Notes: generated from the sequence alone by a model not told the origin. A stretch of DNA of 64,000 bases from Physcomitrium patens (GCF_000002425.4 NC_037263.1:6820959-6884958); one strand, 5' to 3'. Numbered from the stretch's first letter, positions 45,668 through 58,070 are shown. Translations and numbers: made by a program.

Positions 45668-47010
45668 TTATGTATGATATAACCGTAATCGGTTCCCGTT
45701 AATGTGGGTACTAAAACAATGACCTATGAAATCCTCCAATTGAACAGACCCATAGGAAAATCCTTCAAGCACACGATATGGCCCATGCCAGCGAACTTGA
45801 AATTTGCCTGAAAAATGATTAAACCTGCTATCATACAACAATACCAAATCATTGGGCATAAAACTCTTCGGACGTAGTTTACTATCATAGTAACTCTTCC
45901 GCCATTTTTGAGTTGCTTCCATGTTGAAAAGAGCTGTAGCCTGTATTTCATCCAATTTTTTCAACTCTGCCAATCGATATTGGATTGATTCTTTATCTCC
46001 AAGACGTTCATCCAACACAATGCACAAACTCTGAACTTCCAATTCAATTCGTAATATTGCTTCTTGTCCATACACCAATTGAAATGGTGTGGAATTGGTA
46101 GTCATTTTATATAGAGTACGATATGCCCATAATGCCACAAATAATTTAGTATTCCAATCCGTTCCCGTGCCCAAAATTATTTTCGTTAAAATCTTACATA
46201 GAATACCATTGGTCTTTTCCGTCTGCCCATTGGCCCAAGGATGATATAGTGTTGTTTTCTTGTACTTGATTTCATATGTGTTCGTCAAGGCTGCTATGGT
46301 AGCATTTATGAAATAGGTGTCGCGATCGCTAACCAATTCCTTTGGACATCCAAATCGAGTAATAATATTCTCGTATAGGAAAGTGGCCAACGTACTGGCA
46401 TTATCATTGCGAGTAGCAATAGCCTTCGCCTATTTGGTTACATAGTCCGTGGCGACTAAAATATATCGCTTTTGTCCATGTCTCGATGCTGGTGCAATGG
46501 GTCCAACAAAATGAATTCCGTATTTCTCAAATCGTGCCTATGTCAAGATTGGTACTAACGGCATTGCTGAAGTACCCGTGGGTCAACGAATTCGTTGATA
46601 GGGATCACAACGACAAACAAATTGGTGCGCATCAAAAAACATTGTGGACCACCAGTATCTGGTCATTAAAGCCTTGCGAGCAGTATTGTCTCCAGTAAAA
46701 TATCCACTACAACTATCTAAATGACATCCCTCTAGTATCGATTGTACTTCACTGGGAAAGATGTAACGGTGTAGAATTCCATCCCGGCCTTGCTTATACA
46801 AGGCGTCTCCCATCATCATATACGGTGCACTTTTTAAAATTAGTCGTTTCTTGAGTTTGTCACTATATGTAGGTAGGAATGTCTGAAATGTCAGATATTG
46901 AATCAATTCACTATAATCAATTGTAATCACTTCGACGGCAAATAACTGCGTGTCAAAAAGTGCATCACTAATAGGCTCATTACCCAAGATATTGGACAAT
47001 CGAGACAAGT
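45668..47010 (-). mobile_element. Element K integrase region
   Basis: It contains a zinc-binding part (TGDNTARKALMTRYWWSTMF... CDPYQRIR), then catalytic-core motifs FGCPKELVSDRDTYF and HPWANGQTEKTNGIL, and the C-terminal GPYRVLEGFSYGSVQLED region. The D, D and E landmarks of the integrase core are recognisable. It ends at LRLYHT without a chromodomain. Confidence 0.85.
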
Positions 47011-47215
47011 GATCCGTATTAGCATGTTTCTTTCCTGGTCATACATTGATAGTAAAATTAAATTCTTGAAGTAATAACACCCATCGAGCAATGCGTCCTT
47101 TCAATTGAGGCTTATTAATCATGTATTTGAGGACATCACGATCCACATAAAAGACAAAGGGATACCCAAGCAAATAGTGTCAAAATTTTTGAACCGAGTA
47201 TATAATACCCAACGC

Positions 47216-48562
47216 TGTCGTATTACGTGCTTTCCTACTCGAGAACGCGCCGGGCGTCTGGCTATAGAAGGTAGTATGGAGATTCACCGATAGTCAAGCA
47301 GTCTATCAGTTTTTGACTGCTGGAATATAAACAACTGCAACAATGTACCGTAAATCTATACGGATGCTCTTCGACTGCTTGTCGAAGTCTTTTTTTTTTT
47401 TTTTGCCCCTGCCGGTAGGTCTCTAGACGTTACAGAGAACCCCGAACAACCCAAACTGTTAATCTTCAATACTCTTTTGTACTTACGATCTTGTATCCAC
47501 TGACTATCCAGTTAGATTAACCCAATAAATTTCATTCACTCCGCATACTCAATCCTATAGACACCCTTTTAATCCTTCAATCACAGACGTAACTCGATTT
47601 TACAAAACAGTCAAGAGTATTCAAACCCACTTCATTTAAAAATCCCGATTCACCATTACAACAGTGACTTCAGCAACGATTGCCTCAGTCTTCCCAAAAC
47701 TCCACGAAGAAGAAAAATCCAAATTCTATGTCTTTCCTTCCCCGATCCGAAGCATGAAGCTCATCTCTCTAATTCCCTTGATTTTCAAAAATCTTCCAAT
47801 GAAACCGAACTGGTAACCTTGCAAAAGCTTGAAAAACTAGCTCCCCCTCGATTCCCCCGAAAAAAACCTCCCTCCCTAAAACTATATTCTCCCCTAACCT
47901 TATCCTCTGAATTTCTTCAATCTTCCATCTTAGATCCGGAATTGGCTCCCGCCGTCAGAGCTTAGATCCAAAATTGGCTCACGTCATCAAGGCCTTCTCC
48001 TCCGTTTTTACCTTTAAGAGATCCATTTACCGTAAACAACGTTCCCTGAAACGGCATTGAGAACAGGACAGCCCAAAACAGAATCGAAACCCCGTAATCG
48101 GGACCACATTGAGTCGCCTGACCAATTCAGGTCCCATATTCGGTAAGATGTCCATAGTAACCTGGATGCTCGCATAATTGGGTCAAATTGGTCTTCGCGT
48201 CAAACTGGCTAAGGCTCGTAGTAAGATCCGGATTTTCCCATAACTAGACTGAATTGGGTTGCCCCACCAATACAGGTCTCATATTAGGTAAGAGGATCCG
48301 GATTGGATTCTCGAAATTGGATCCAATTGGCTCTTCAAACCCGTCGTGTGAATTGGTCCTTCTCATCCTGCTAACTCCCGTTATTAGAATCGAATGGAGC
48401 ATTTCAGTATGCCCCGGCTGACTGTAACGGGGTGACTGAACCTGACCACTCAGTATTTGCGCTAGAGTTGGTTGATGCTCCCAATATTCGAGGTAACTGA
48501 ATATTAATAAAATTCCCCTTCTTTTTTTTATTTTCACTGTATACTCGTGTTACAACATGAAA
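47216..48562 (-). repeat. 3' LTR of element J
   Basis: It runs from TGTCGTATTACG to the ACAACATGA end. It is 132 bp longer than the H LTR. The extra length corresponds to a second copy of a gag-derived segment (about 48095-48230 and 48233-48360). Confidence 0.94.
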
Positions 48563-48624
48563 TCCACCCCCTCTAAACCTGTGCATCCTCCGGTATGCAC
48601 CAATTTACCCAATTGCTGTTTGAT

Positions 48625-49760
48625 TCAGAATATATCGCCTCCGTCTTTGTCCAGTTCGTCTTCGTCACCTTCATTATCTAAATCACTTTCATCTTCTTGC
48701 TGCGGAATCTCTGTACCTTCATTAAGGTCTTCCATATTCATCTCTGCGTGTCTTCGTTTAAATATTTTTACTCGCTTCCCTACAATTGGTATTTTCAATT
48801 TTGTACCATCTAACTCCCGTAATGAGTAAGTCGCATTATCATGAACAGTTGTTACCACATATGGTCCAAACCAACGTTTTGAAAATTTCCGCAAAGTACT
48901 ATGTTGATTATCCAGACTATTGTCATAAACAAGTACCCAGTCACCTTCCTCGATTGCTTTTGGTCTCAATCGATGTAGCTTATCGAATCGCGCCTTGTTT
49001 TGTAACCTTGCTCTTTTTAACCTTTCCAATGCTATCTGGACATCTTCCGTTCTTTGCTCCAATTGTTGAATCCTAATAGCCAGAAGTTCTTCTCCTGTCA
49101 ATCCATCTTCCCATGGTAGCATACTCCAAGTAAGTACCTTTTCTTCAATCGGCATAATTGGTTTTTGACGTGTCATAAGTTCTACTGGCATATATCCTGT
49201 CACCGAACTATGTGTTGTTTGATCAACCCATAATACAAATGACAATAGCCGTGGCCACTCTTTAACCTTCCCATTACAAGCTTTAACTAATGCTTTCACA
49301 ATCGGTGGGTGACCATGTTCGCTTTTTACATTCCCTTCCAGATTATAAGCAGTAGTCAGTGATAGTTTAATTCCACGTCTTTCAAAGAACTTACAAGCTT
49401 CTTGTGCATTTAATTCTCCATGATCTGCAGTGATTTTTTCTACACATCCATAGCGGCAAATGACATCTTCAAGCAAAAACCTACAAATCTCCTCTGTAGA
49501 TTTTATCCTCAATGCTCTTCCTTCTACTTGATTTGATAAATCTTCACGAGCTAAAACCAAATATCTCATCTGCCATAACCCAACCGGCATAATAACCAAA
49601 TCAACAACCTATTTAAAATGAATAGCCAGAGGATACGTAGGTTGAAGACCATCTCGATGTCGGATGTTAGAATATGATTGACAGATTTTACATGACTCTA
49701 CAAATAAGAGCACATCTCGATACATATTTTTCCACCAATATCGTTCCTTGAGCTTAGCAA
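48625..49760 (-). mobile_element. Element J integrase region
   Basis: Readable core sequence includes LLEDVICRYGCVEKITADHG (second Asp region) and HGHPPIVKALVKACNGK, then a basic C-terminal part (LKRARLQNKARFDKLH) and the RWFGPYVVTTVHDNATYSL block typical of gypsy integrase C-termini. An acidic tail ends the region. No chromodomain is seen. Confidence 0.8.
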
Positions 49761-49767
49761 AAGTAGC

Positions 49768-52023
49768 CTAGATTCCTCTATGCCCTGCCCATAAACTATC
49801 ATGAAACTCCTTTAATAATTTTAGTTTTTCTTCCCTTTTGCCTATCACTCGTTGTGGCATCCCAATTCCTTTCTTCGGTCTCTTCCATAAGAATCCATCT
49901 CGAAGTAAAAATCCATATGCTTTTTTTCTTATTTGTTTGAATTTTTCTGTAGACCAATTCCCCTGCTTAGTCAAGGTATTAAAGTAATGACCAATATCCA
50001 ATAATTCTCCTTCATAAGATTCTTCAAGAAATAGCTTGTCTTCTCTGTTGAGATTTGATATTGAATAGAATTTCAATCCGACATCATCAATGTCTTCAAC
50101 CATTTTGTCCTCCCTCTCATATCTTGCTCGAGATAGCATGTCTGCTACTAAATTGTCCTTTCCAGTGATATGCTTAAATTCTGGATTTAGTGACTTAATA
50201 TAAGCAATCCATCTCAACATTGCAATATCTGGCGTTGAACAGTTAATAATCATTCCAAGCAATGGCAAGCAATCTGTTTTAATTACTACTACTGCCCCAA
50301 TCAAATAGTCCTTTTCAGCTTTCATAGCCGAAACGACTCCCCAAAGTTCTCTTTTGACTTGCGAATATGCACGCTGATGAATACTTAAAACTTTAGCCCC
50401 AAATCGAACTGCAAATATACTCCCATTCGAATCATCTTGACCCACAGCCCATCCAACAGCAATTGGACTAGTGTCTACAGTAAGAATCACTGGTCTATTG
50501 CACTTATAATCAACCTTCCTCAATATTGGAGGTGACATCAATAATTTCTTCAATCTTTGCATTGCCTGAATATGCCTTTCTTCCCATTCAAATCGGTAAC
50601 CCTTGCGTAACAATTCATATAATGGATCCGCTATGTGAGCAAAATGAGGGATCCAGATTCGATAAAATACACATGCACCCAAAAACCTGCGAACCTCTGT
50701 TAAAGAACCACAATCCTCTTTCATCCTTCCAATTGCATCAACTTTAGTCGGATCGGGTTTTCTTCCGTAAGATCCACATAAATGTCCAACAATTACAACC
50801 TCTCGCACTCCAAATACGGACTTCATACCCGATAATGTAAGATGAACTTCTCCAAGCCGAGTTAAAATCTTTTCACAATCTTGTATATGATCAACAACAT
50901 ATCTGCGACACCCCCTCGTATCTAAAGTTTCATCCTTGTCTCCTTCTCTGCACCCTTTTATAGGAATATCATCCAGAAAAGGCATAGTCTTTTCCGGAAT
51001 AAAATCTCTCAATACCTTATTCATCCCATTCATCATATGTGCAACTGAGTTGGTCGCGCCTTGAGGAAGAGTGCACATTCTAACCAATCCAAGCGGTGTC
51101 CTCCTCGTTGTCATATCTCTACTTCCTTCGACAAGTTGAAATTGATCATAACCTGAATACAAATCACCCATTGAATAGATCGCCCTTCCAGCAAACGCCT
51201 CAGCAAATTCATCCACAATAGGTCCAATTCCTGCATTCTTGACAGTTACAGCATTCACCGGCTGCATATCTTGAATAAACCGTAGTGACCCATTCTTCTT
51301 AGGTACTGTAAACCATCGACTAGAATACGGCGCAAATGAAGGTTCTAATATTTTCATCTTTATCTTTTCTTTCAATAGTTCCACCAATTTAGGTAAATGT
51401 GCCATCGGTACTAGAATCGGTCTTAGATTCCAAGGTACATGCGGTACAGTGAAGATAACCATAGGTGTTATAATATTTGGATCCACACACCCAATTTCAT
51501 GAGATTCGAAGGCAAACGATCTACCTTGTTTAGCCAACATCTTTTTGAAGCAAGTAATTTCCTCCGGTAATAAAGAACCATCAGAACCAATCTTCAATTC
51601 TTCAAAAGTCTCTTCAGTAAACTGATGTCCAATACTCATTGGATCTCTTAAACTTGCTTCTTTTGATGCTTCTCCCATTTGTTCTTTAGAATCCTCTGGT
51701 AATGGTCCGGCAACAGGCTTTACCTTCTTATCTGCCGTTTTATATCTCGTCTCTACTGTGACTTCTGGTGCTTGAAAAGATTCAAGCATGGTATAAACCT
51801 CTCTCGAATGAATCTCAACAATCTTATCATTATCCCCTAACCCAATAGATGTAATCAATTCCAATGAATCTTCCAGTCCATTTTCTTCATAAACACCCAA
51901 AATCCTCTCATCATCTTGCAATGTACCTATCTTGCATAATTGTTCTTCAATATCATATAATCTTTTTCTTTCTTTTCTTTTAAAATCATCAACTTTCTTA
52001 TACATAATATTTCCATTCTCCAA
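49768..52023 (-). CDS. pol: Element J pol: RT and RNase H
   Basis: An open frame of about 751 codons. The RT has FTVPKKNGSLRFIQDMQPVN, TLPQGATNSVAHMMNGMN and an unusual catalytic box FLDDIPIKG in place of the common Y/F-x-DD-I-L-I/V. The RT connection (RRFLGACVFYRIWIPHFA) and RNase H (ILTVDTSPIAVGWAVGQDD, then KRELWGVVSAMKAEKDYLIG) follow. The frame ends in the start of the integrase zinc region (DSLWAGHRGI). The upstream 150 residues are acidic and of unknown role. Confidence 0.9.
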   Translation of the reverse strand: MENGNIMYKKVDDFKRKERKRLYDIEEQLCKIGTLQDDERILGVYEENGLEDSLELITSIGLGDNDKIVEIHSREVYTMLESFQAPEVTVETRYKTADKKVKPVAGPLPEDSKEQMGEASKEASLRDPMSIGHQFTEETFEELKIGSDGSLLPEEITCFKKMLAKQGRSFAFESHEIGCVDPNIITPMVIFTVPHVPWNLRPILVPMAHLPKLVELLKEKIKMKILEPSFAPYSSRWFTVPKKNGSLRFIQDMQPVNAVTVKNAGIGPIVDEFAEAFAGRAIYSMGDLYSGYDQFQLVEGSRDMTTRRTPLGLVRMCTLPQGATNSVAHMMNGMNKVLRDFIPEKTMPFLDDIPIKGCREGDKDETLDTRGCRRYVVDHIQDCEKILTRLGEVHLTLSGMKSVFGVREVVIVGHLCGSYGRKPDPTKVDAIGRMKEDCGSLTEVRRFLGACVFYRIWIPHFAHIADPLYELLRKGYRFEWEERHIQAMQRLKKLLMSPPILRKVDYKCNRPVILTVDTSPIAVGWAVGQDDSNGSIFAVRFGAKVLSIHQRAYSQVKRELWGVVSAMKAEKDYLIGAVVVIKTDCLPLLGMIINCSTPDIAMLRWIAYIKSLNPEFKHITGKDNLVADMLSRARYEREDKMVEDIDDVGLKFYSISNLNREDKLFLEESYEGELLDIGHYFNTLTKQGNWSTEKFKQIRKKAYGFLLRDGFLWKRPKKGIGMPQRVIGKREEKLKLLKEFHDSLWAGHRGI

Positions 52024-52100
52024 TATACCAATAAAACTCGCATCAAAGGCACCTTCATCTCGCGAGAGTACCTCCTCTTTTGTACCTCTATAATCTCGCT

Positions 52101-52982
52101 TTACAGTGGTACCTCCCCAAAATCCTTAAATCCTTCAACAATCTTTGGCAATGGTTTCTCCCTCAACCTATCTCGATTCCGTTCATGGTTAGGAGGTACT
52201 GTTAGAAATTGTACAACTTTCCTCCCATCTTCGCTCCGTATCCTTGCATAAGCAGAACCATCGTCAAATACCTTTGTTTCCATCCGTGTTGCCGTGATAT
52301 AAGGTTGTCCTAAAATCAACGGATAAGATGTTGTATCTTAAACGAAGAAATGTTGCTCCGTCGCAACATCCCCAATCCAAATTTTGACATCTGGACAAGC
52401 TCCATATAATTCGCCTCGTGTGTTATTAGCTGCTCGTATTGCCCATCCATGTTCCATATCAATTGGCCATTTTTGCTTCTTATAAAGATCTTTAGACATG
52501 AGATTTATTTCAGAACCATGGTCCACCAAAGCAACTATTGGTTCTTCTATATCTCCTACCTTCACCAATACCTCAGTAGTTGCCCTTGCCCAATGCTTTC
52601 GAGTATAATGGCTCAAAGTTTCCATTTCCTTGTCACTAGAATCTTCGAAACGTACTCGCTGATTATACCCATTCTTTTCATTTGTTGGTTGCTTGTAACC
52701 AATATCAACCTCTTCTTCATCTCTACATATTCTTGCATCAATAGAATGACTCATTCCAGTTTCGCTCATTAATTGCCTCTTTCGCTTAATGCTGTCAATG
52801 ATAACATCATGAAACTCCTTCTTTGCAATTCCCAAGACTTCTTTCAACGTGAATTCCACCTTAGCGTTTAATATACGTTCTTCCAACACCCCTTTCAAAT
52901 TTGTTGCCGCTTCAATGTCAGAAAGTAGCTTATAAGCAATTGATTTGCCCTTATCTTTTGTCTCCCTTGTTTTTTCTTCCAA
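52101..52982 (-). mobile_element. Element J protease region
   Basis: A retropepsin-like region with the active-site motif ALVDHGSEINLMS, where DHGS stands in the place of the usual D-S/T-G-A/S. It continues with the VILGQPYITATRME block. Element H has the same DHGS motif, so the change is a family trait and was present before either copy inserted. Confidence 0.75.
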
Positions 52983-53027
52983 TGATGCTTAAGTATCCTT
53001 TATAGGCAATTCTTGTGAAGTTGCCTC

Positions 53028-54473
53028 TTAAGCCTTGTCTCCTCGAGTTTGCCTTTTAGAAGAATTTCCTTCTCTCCTATCATCAAAATTTCCTTGTCTC
53101 TTTTCTTCCATCAGAGCTTCGTGTTGGCTCTTAGCAATATATGCATGAACTGAAAGAGACTCAACAGGATCCTCCGAACCTGTTGCACCTCGTATTGTAG
53201 CTGCAATCCTCAATAATGCTTCTCGAGGTAATTTCCCTTCTTGCATTGTAGAAATGGCAGAAGCCCAAAACTCACTAGTTTCTGTACTTCCACCATGATC
53301 ATCATCTACTCTAGCACCATAACTTGCACTTTCTCGTACTACTGTTTCATGCTCTTTTAAGTAATCTTGAACCAATGCTCTCATTCCTCCCTTGCCAAAA
53401 TTGGTTTGAAGAAGATCCTCCCTATCTTTCAATGCTATCTTCCCATCTTTCCAGCAAATAATTCCCTGCCGTATCATATTATTAAATTCATTGCAATCTT
53501 TTCTAGTGTGTGAAGCATCATCACACCAAATGCATCTTTGTACATATCCTTGTTTTGAAACATTCTTTGAATTATTTATAGAAGTATTCTCTTCAAGTCT
53601 TGCCAATTTGATTTGAAGATCTCGCATTCCTCGTATAATTTCTTCCATACCCATATCTGCTTTCTTTGACAAGGATGTCGAAGATTGAACTGTAGGCATT
53701 GTTGGTGGTGTTGTACATACTGGAGCTTTGGGTGCTTGTACTGTTTTTGGAATATTGCTCCTATCCTTCCTCCTTTCTTTTTTTGTAAGCAACCCCACCG
53801 CATCTTCAACGTTCTTCCACTTCGTTGTCAATCCTTCATCTTCTTCTTTGTCTTCAAGAAGGGGTTCTAATTTCTCTTGCAATTCTCCATCAGCAGCTTG
53901 AAGAAATAGATCAACTTTGTTTGGCTCCAATGTCAATTTTTCTACCTTCGATAATTGAGAGTACTGCCTCTCAAATTCCCTTAGTAGCTGTGTTGCTTGC
54001 AAATTCTTATTGGGTCGTTCAGTCCATCCCAGAAACAGCTTCTTAGTAACGCGATCAGCATCTTCCAAGAAATATTCGCCTTTCAATGCATGTAAAAAAT
54101 CCTCCCATGAATTCCCACAACGATCCGTAATCGATGTAATGTGGTTCCTTATCTCCGGTATCATGGCAAGTCCAAATAGTGCAACCATTTTCTTCTCAGA
54201 AACCCGATTTAATTCCATTTCACGAACATAACATCTTAAATACCTTGAAATATTCCTCCCATCAAATTGATAAATTTTATTGACCACTGCTTACAATGCT
54301 TTGGTTGCCAAAGCTTCCTTTCGATCATTGCTTTGCTGTTGCTGCATTGACAATGAGAAGGCTTGAAACAAACTAGCAATAGACGGATCCATGTGCATAT
54401 CTTGTCCTTTAGAAGACTCCCCACCAAAAACTTCTCCCAAAAATCCTTCAAAATTTTTATTTTTGTTTTCCAT
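53028..54473 (-). mobile_element. Element J gag region
   Basis: Gag starts at MENKNKNFEGFLGE, followed by a glutamine-rich stretch (SLSMQQQQSNDRKE). The capsid-like part includes FDGRNISRYLRCYVREME and SWEDFLHALKGEYFLEDADR. One CCHC zinc knuckle, CIWCDDASHTRKDC, lies in the second half. The tail is charged (EEKRQGNFDDRREGN). Homologous to the H gag region. Confidence 0.88.
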
Positions 54474-54544
54474 AAAAATAAAGATAAAATCAACCGAAAA
54501 CCAATACCTTCCACCTCAAGCTTTCATGTCGGGTTCACCACTTA

Positions 54545-55891
54545 TGTCGTATTATGTGCTTTCCTGCTCGAGAACGCGCCGGGCGTCTGGCTGTAGAAGG
54601 TAGTATGGAGATTCGCCGATAGTCAAGCAGTCTATCAGTTTTTGACTGTTGGAATATAAACGACTGCAACAATGTACCGTAAATCTATACGGATGCTCTT
54701 CGACTGCTTGTCAAAGTCTTTTTTTTTTTTTTTGCCCCTGCCGGTAGGTCTCTAGATGTTACAGAGAACCCTGAACAACCCAAACTGTTAATCTTCAATA
54801 CCCCTTTGTACTTACGATCTTGTATCCACTGACTGTCTTGTTAGATTAACTCAATAAATTTCATTCACTCCGCATACTCAATCCTATAGACACCCTTTTA
54901 ATCCTTCAATCACAGACGTAATTCGATTTTACAAAACAGTCAAGAGTATTCAAACCCACTTCATTTAAAAATCCCGATTCACCATTACAACAGTGACTTC
55001 AGCAGCGATTGCCTCAGTCTTCCCAAAACTCCACGAAGAAGAAAAATCCAAATTCTATGTCTTTCCTTCCCCGACCCGAAGCATGAAGCTCATCTCTCTA
55101 ATTCCCTTGATTTTCAAAAATCTTCCAATGAAACCGAACTGGTAACCTTGCAAAAGCTTGAAAAACTAGCTCCCCCCCGATTCCCCCGAAAAAAACCTCC
55201 CTCCCTAAAACTATATTCTCCCCTAACCTTATCCTCTGAATTTCTTCAATCTTCCATCTTAGATCCGGAATTGGCTCCCGCCGTCAGAGCTTAGATCCAA
55301 AATTGGCTCACGTCATCAAGGCCTTCTCCTCCGTTTTTACCTTTAAGAGATCCATTTACTGTAAACAACGTTTTCTGAAACGGCATTGAGAATAGGACAG
55401 CCCAAAACAGAATCGAAACCCCGTAATCGGGACCACATTGAGTCGCCTGACCAATTCAGGTCCCATATTGGGTAAGATGCCCATAGTAACCTGGATGCTC
55501 GCATAATTGGGTCAAATTGGTCTTCGCGTCAGACTGACTGAGGCCCGTAGTAAGATCCGGATTTTCTCGTAACTAGACTGCATTGGGTTGCCCCACCAAT
55601 ACAGGTCTCATATTAGGTAAGAGGACCCAGATTGGATTCTCGAAATTGGATCCAATTGGCTCTTCAAACCCGTCGTGTGAATTGGTCCTTCTCATCCTGC
55701 TAACTCCCGTTATTAGAATCGAATGGAGCATTTCAGTATGCCCCGGCTGACTGTAACGGGGTGACTGAACCTGACCACTCAGTATTTGCGCTGGAGTTGG
55801 TCGATGCTCCCAATATTCGAGGTAACTGAATATTAATAAAATTCCCCTTCTTTTTTTTATTTTCACTGTATACTCGTGTTACAACACGACA
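54545..55891 (-). repeat. 5' LTR of element J
   Basis: The sense (minus) start is TGTCGTGTTGTAACACGAG, containing the perfect inverted repeat TCGTGTT / AACACGA. It ends at CATAATACGACA. Both edges are confirmed by the target duplication and by the partner LTR. Confidence 0.95.
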
Positions 55892-55899
55892 ACGCTTCT

Positions 55900-57523
55900 C
55901 GTTCAGTAGTAGTGTAATTACGTTTAGCAGCCACCAATTGCCGACTATCATAATAGATAGGATGACCAGACCCTGGTCATCCTTCTGACTTAGCACCGAT
56001 CCAATACCCACATTGGATGCATCAACATACACATGAAAGGGCTCGGTCCAACGAGGGGCCACGAATATTGGTGCAGAGACCAATTTTGACTTCAATGCTT
56101 CAAAGGCCATAGTATACTCCATGGTCCAGATGGGACTAGTCCCATCTAACGAAGGTTTCTTTAGTAAGTTCATTAAAGGTTGACAAATAACAACAAACGA
56201 CCGAATAAATCGTCCATAATAACTGACATGGCTGACGAACCCTCGAACACCGGAGACCGTCTCTGGTCTGGACAAGTTCATCATATGTATCACTTTATCT
56301 GGATCCATAGCGATACCACGGCTAGAAACAATATGTCCCAATAACTTTCTTGATGGAACACCAAATTGACACTTATCCAAGTTCAACGATACCCCAAACT
56401 TAGCACACTGAGCCAAATATTTGTCAAGACAATTAAGATGATCTTATTTTGTACTGAATGCACAAAAGTCATCTAAAAAGATCTCCATAAACAGTCAGAG
56501 ATAGTCTTGGAAGGCCTGAGTCATCACTCTCTGAAACGTGGCTGGGGCGTTACATAACCCAAAAGGCATCACGTAATAAGTGAATGTGCCCCAATCCATA
56601 ATAAAGGTCGTCTTGAGCTGGTCTTCCATTGTAATTTGAACTTGATTATATCCAAAAAATCCATCTAGGAACGAATAACATTCTTGACCTACTACAGCGT
56701 CCAATATATTATCCGTGAAGGGCAATGGGAAGTAATCTTTCTTAGTGGCCATATTAAGTTTTCGAAAATCTTGACAAATTTGGATTTTTCCATTCTTTTT
56801 CAATACCATCACGATTGCAGAAACCCACTCACTATTTGGTACTGGGTAAATAAAACCAACCGCAAGAAGCTTGTCTAATTCCTCCTTCACCATGAGGGAA
56901 TATTTAGGATTAAGGCGATGTTGCCTCTGCCATACTGGTTTAGCGTTCTCCTCTAAAATGATACGATGCTCACAGACTTCAGTGGGAATATCTTTTAAAT
57001 CATCATAAGTCCAAGCAAAAGTGGATTTATGATGCAAAAAAAATTCGGTCCAGCAGGTCAACTCTTGTTCCTTAATACCTTCGTAGACCTTAATTGTCCG
57101 AGATTTTGTTGTAGTCGCCAAGTTGATAGTTTGATATAAAGGTGCAATGGTGATGTTCTGTTTCAACCCCCGCGCTGGTTTAAAGTCAGTCGATAAGTTT
57201 GATATGTATGAAGTATTGAATCCTGTGTCCAAGGTACTAACATGGTGCACATCATACTTGGTCATCCAATCAGTACTAACATAATTCGAGTTTTTCGAGT
57301 CCGTCGGGTATATCAAGTACTCCCTTGGACCTCTACATTGGTACACCACTCCAAAGTGTAGTGTTGCCTCCACGGGTGCCTCCATAATTGCTGCTACTGC
57401 GTCGTTATTGGAGCTAAGGTCATCATCCAACGTTAATTCTGCTGCTGGCAATTGAGACTCCTTGTGATAGTGTACTAGATACATTTGTAACATCATTTTG
57501 TCTCTGTCCTTGCCAATTGTCAA
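55900..57523 (-). mobile_element. Element K reverse transcriptase and RNase H start
   Basis: RT motifs read on the minus strand: VLKKNGKIQICQDFRKLN, FLDGFFGYNQVQI and YYVMPFGLCNAPATFQRVM, then GVSLNLDKCQFGVPSRKLLG and VRGFVSHVSYYGRFIRSF of the connection, and the RNase H start VYVDASNVGIGSVLSQ. The RNase H is cut by element J and resumes near 47.1 kb. Confidence 0.88.
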
Positions 57524-57599
57524 AGTACCCCAATCCCAATCATTCTTAACCTTTGCTTGATAAAGTCAGGGTTGTCTCAATAAAATTGGATATCATAAA

Positions 57600-58070
57600 G
57601 TCGAACGTTATAACCGAAAGACGACATAGTCGATTTCATATGCAATACCGAGAATTATAGTTTGAACACTCCGTAAGATATCCATTGGTTTAACCCGGCT
57701 ATGATCTGCCATCCATAATACCAATATCGTGGGTACTAAGTATTCTAAATCTAAAGCATCCATTGTATCAGCGTTCATTAAATTGATACTGAAACCACCA
57801 TCCACCTGAATACCCGAGATCATAACACCGTCAATCGAAACATCGATGGTTGGTGCACCTGAGTCAGGGTTCAAACTGACTTCATAAACTTCTTTATTAC
57901 GATGCTTATGTCGTATTAATGATGAATTCAATGTAGAACGACACTCTGGTGCAATCGCTAGAAGTTGCTTCATAGAAATAGAAGGCCGAATAGCATCCAG
58001 ATCCTTCAAAATATCATAGGATTCCATATTTAGGATAATTTCCAATGTCCTCTTTCTTTTCATTAGTTTG
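57600..58070 (-). mobile_element. Element K protease region
   Basis: Minus-strand sequence with VSIDGVMISGIQVDGGFSIN and then ILVLWMADHSRVKPMDIL fits a retropepsin between gag and RT, with DGG in the place of DSG/DTG. The motif is weak, so the assignment rests mainly on position. Confidence 0.6.

Larger units (their letters stand above)
47216..55891 (-). mobile_element. Element J: Ty3/gypsy-type element inserted in K
   Basis: An 8676-bp element with 1347-bp LTRs at 47216-48562 and 54545-55891 and a perfect 4-bp target duplication ACGC (47212-47215, 55892-55895). Minus-strand order: gag, protease, RT and RNase H, integrase. A purine tract lies inside the 3' LTR (complement of about 48563-48580). 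Inside the 5' LTR the minus strand reads TGGTGAACCCGACATG, a TGG-starting primer site whose tRNA I cannot name. The LTRs differ at about 38 sites (2.8%), mostly transitions, so it is older than A. It is only lightly broken, with about five breaks. Confidence 0.95.

Noticed and set aside
54522-54541. Assignment of a particular tRNA to J's primer site
   Set aside because: TGGTGAACCCGACATG has the right start and place, but I could not match it to a specific plant tRNA 3' end.
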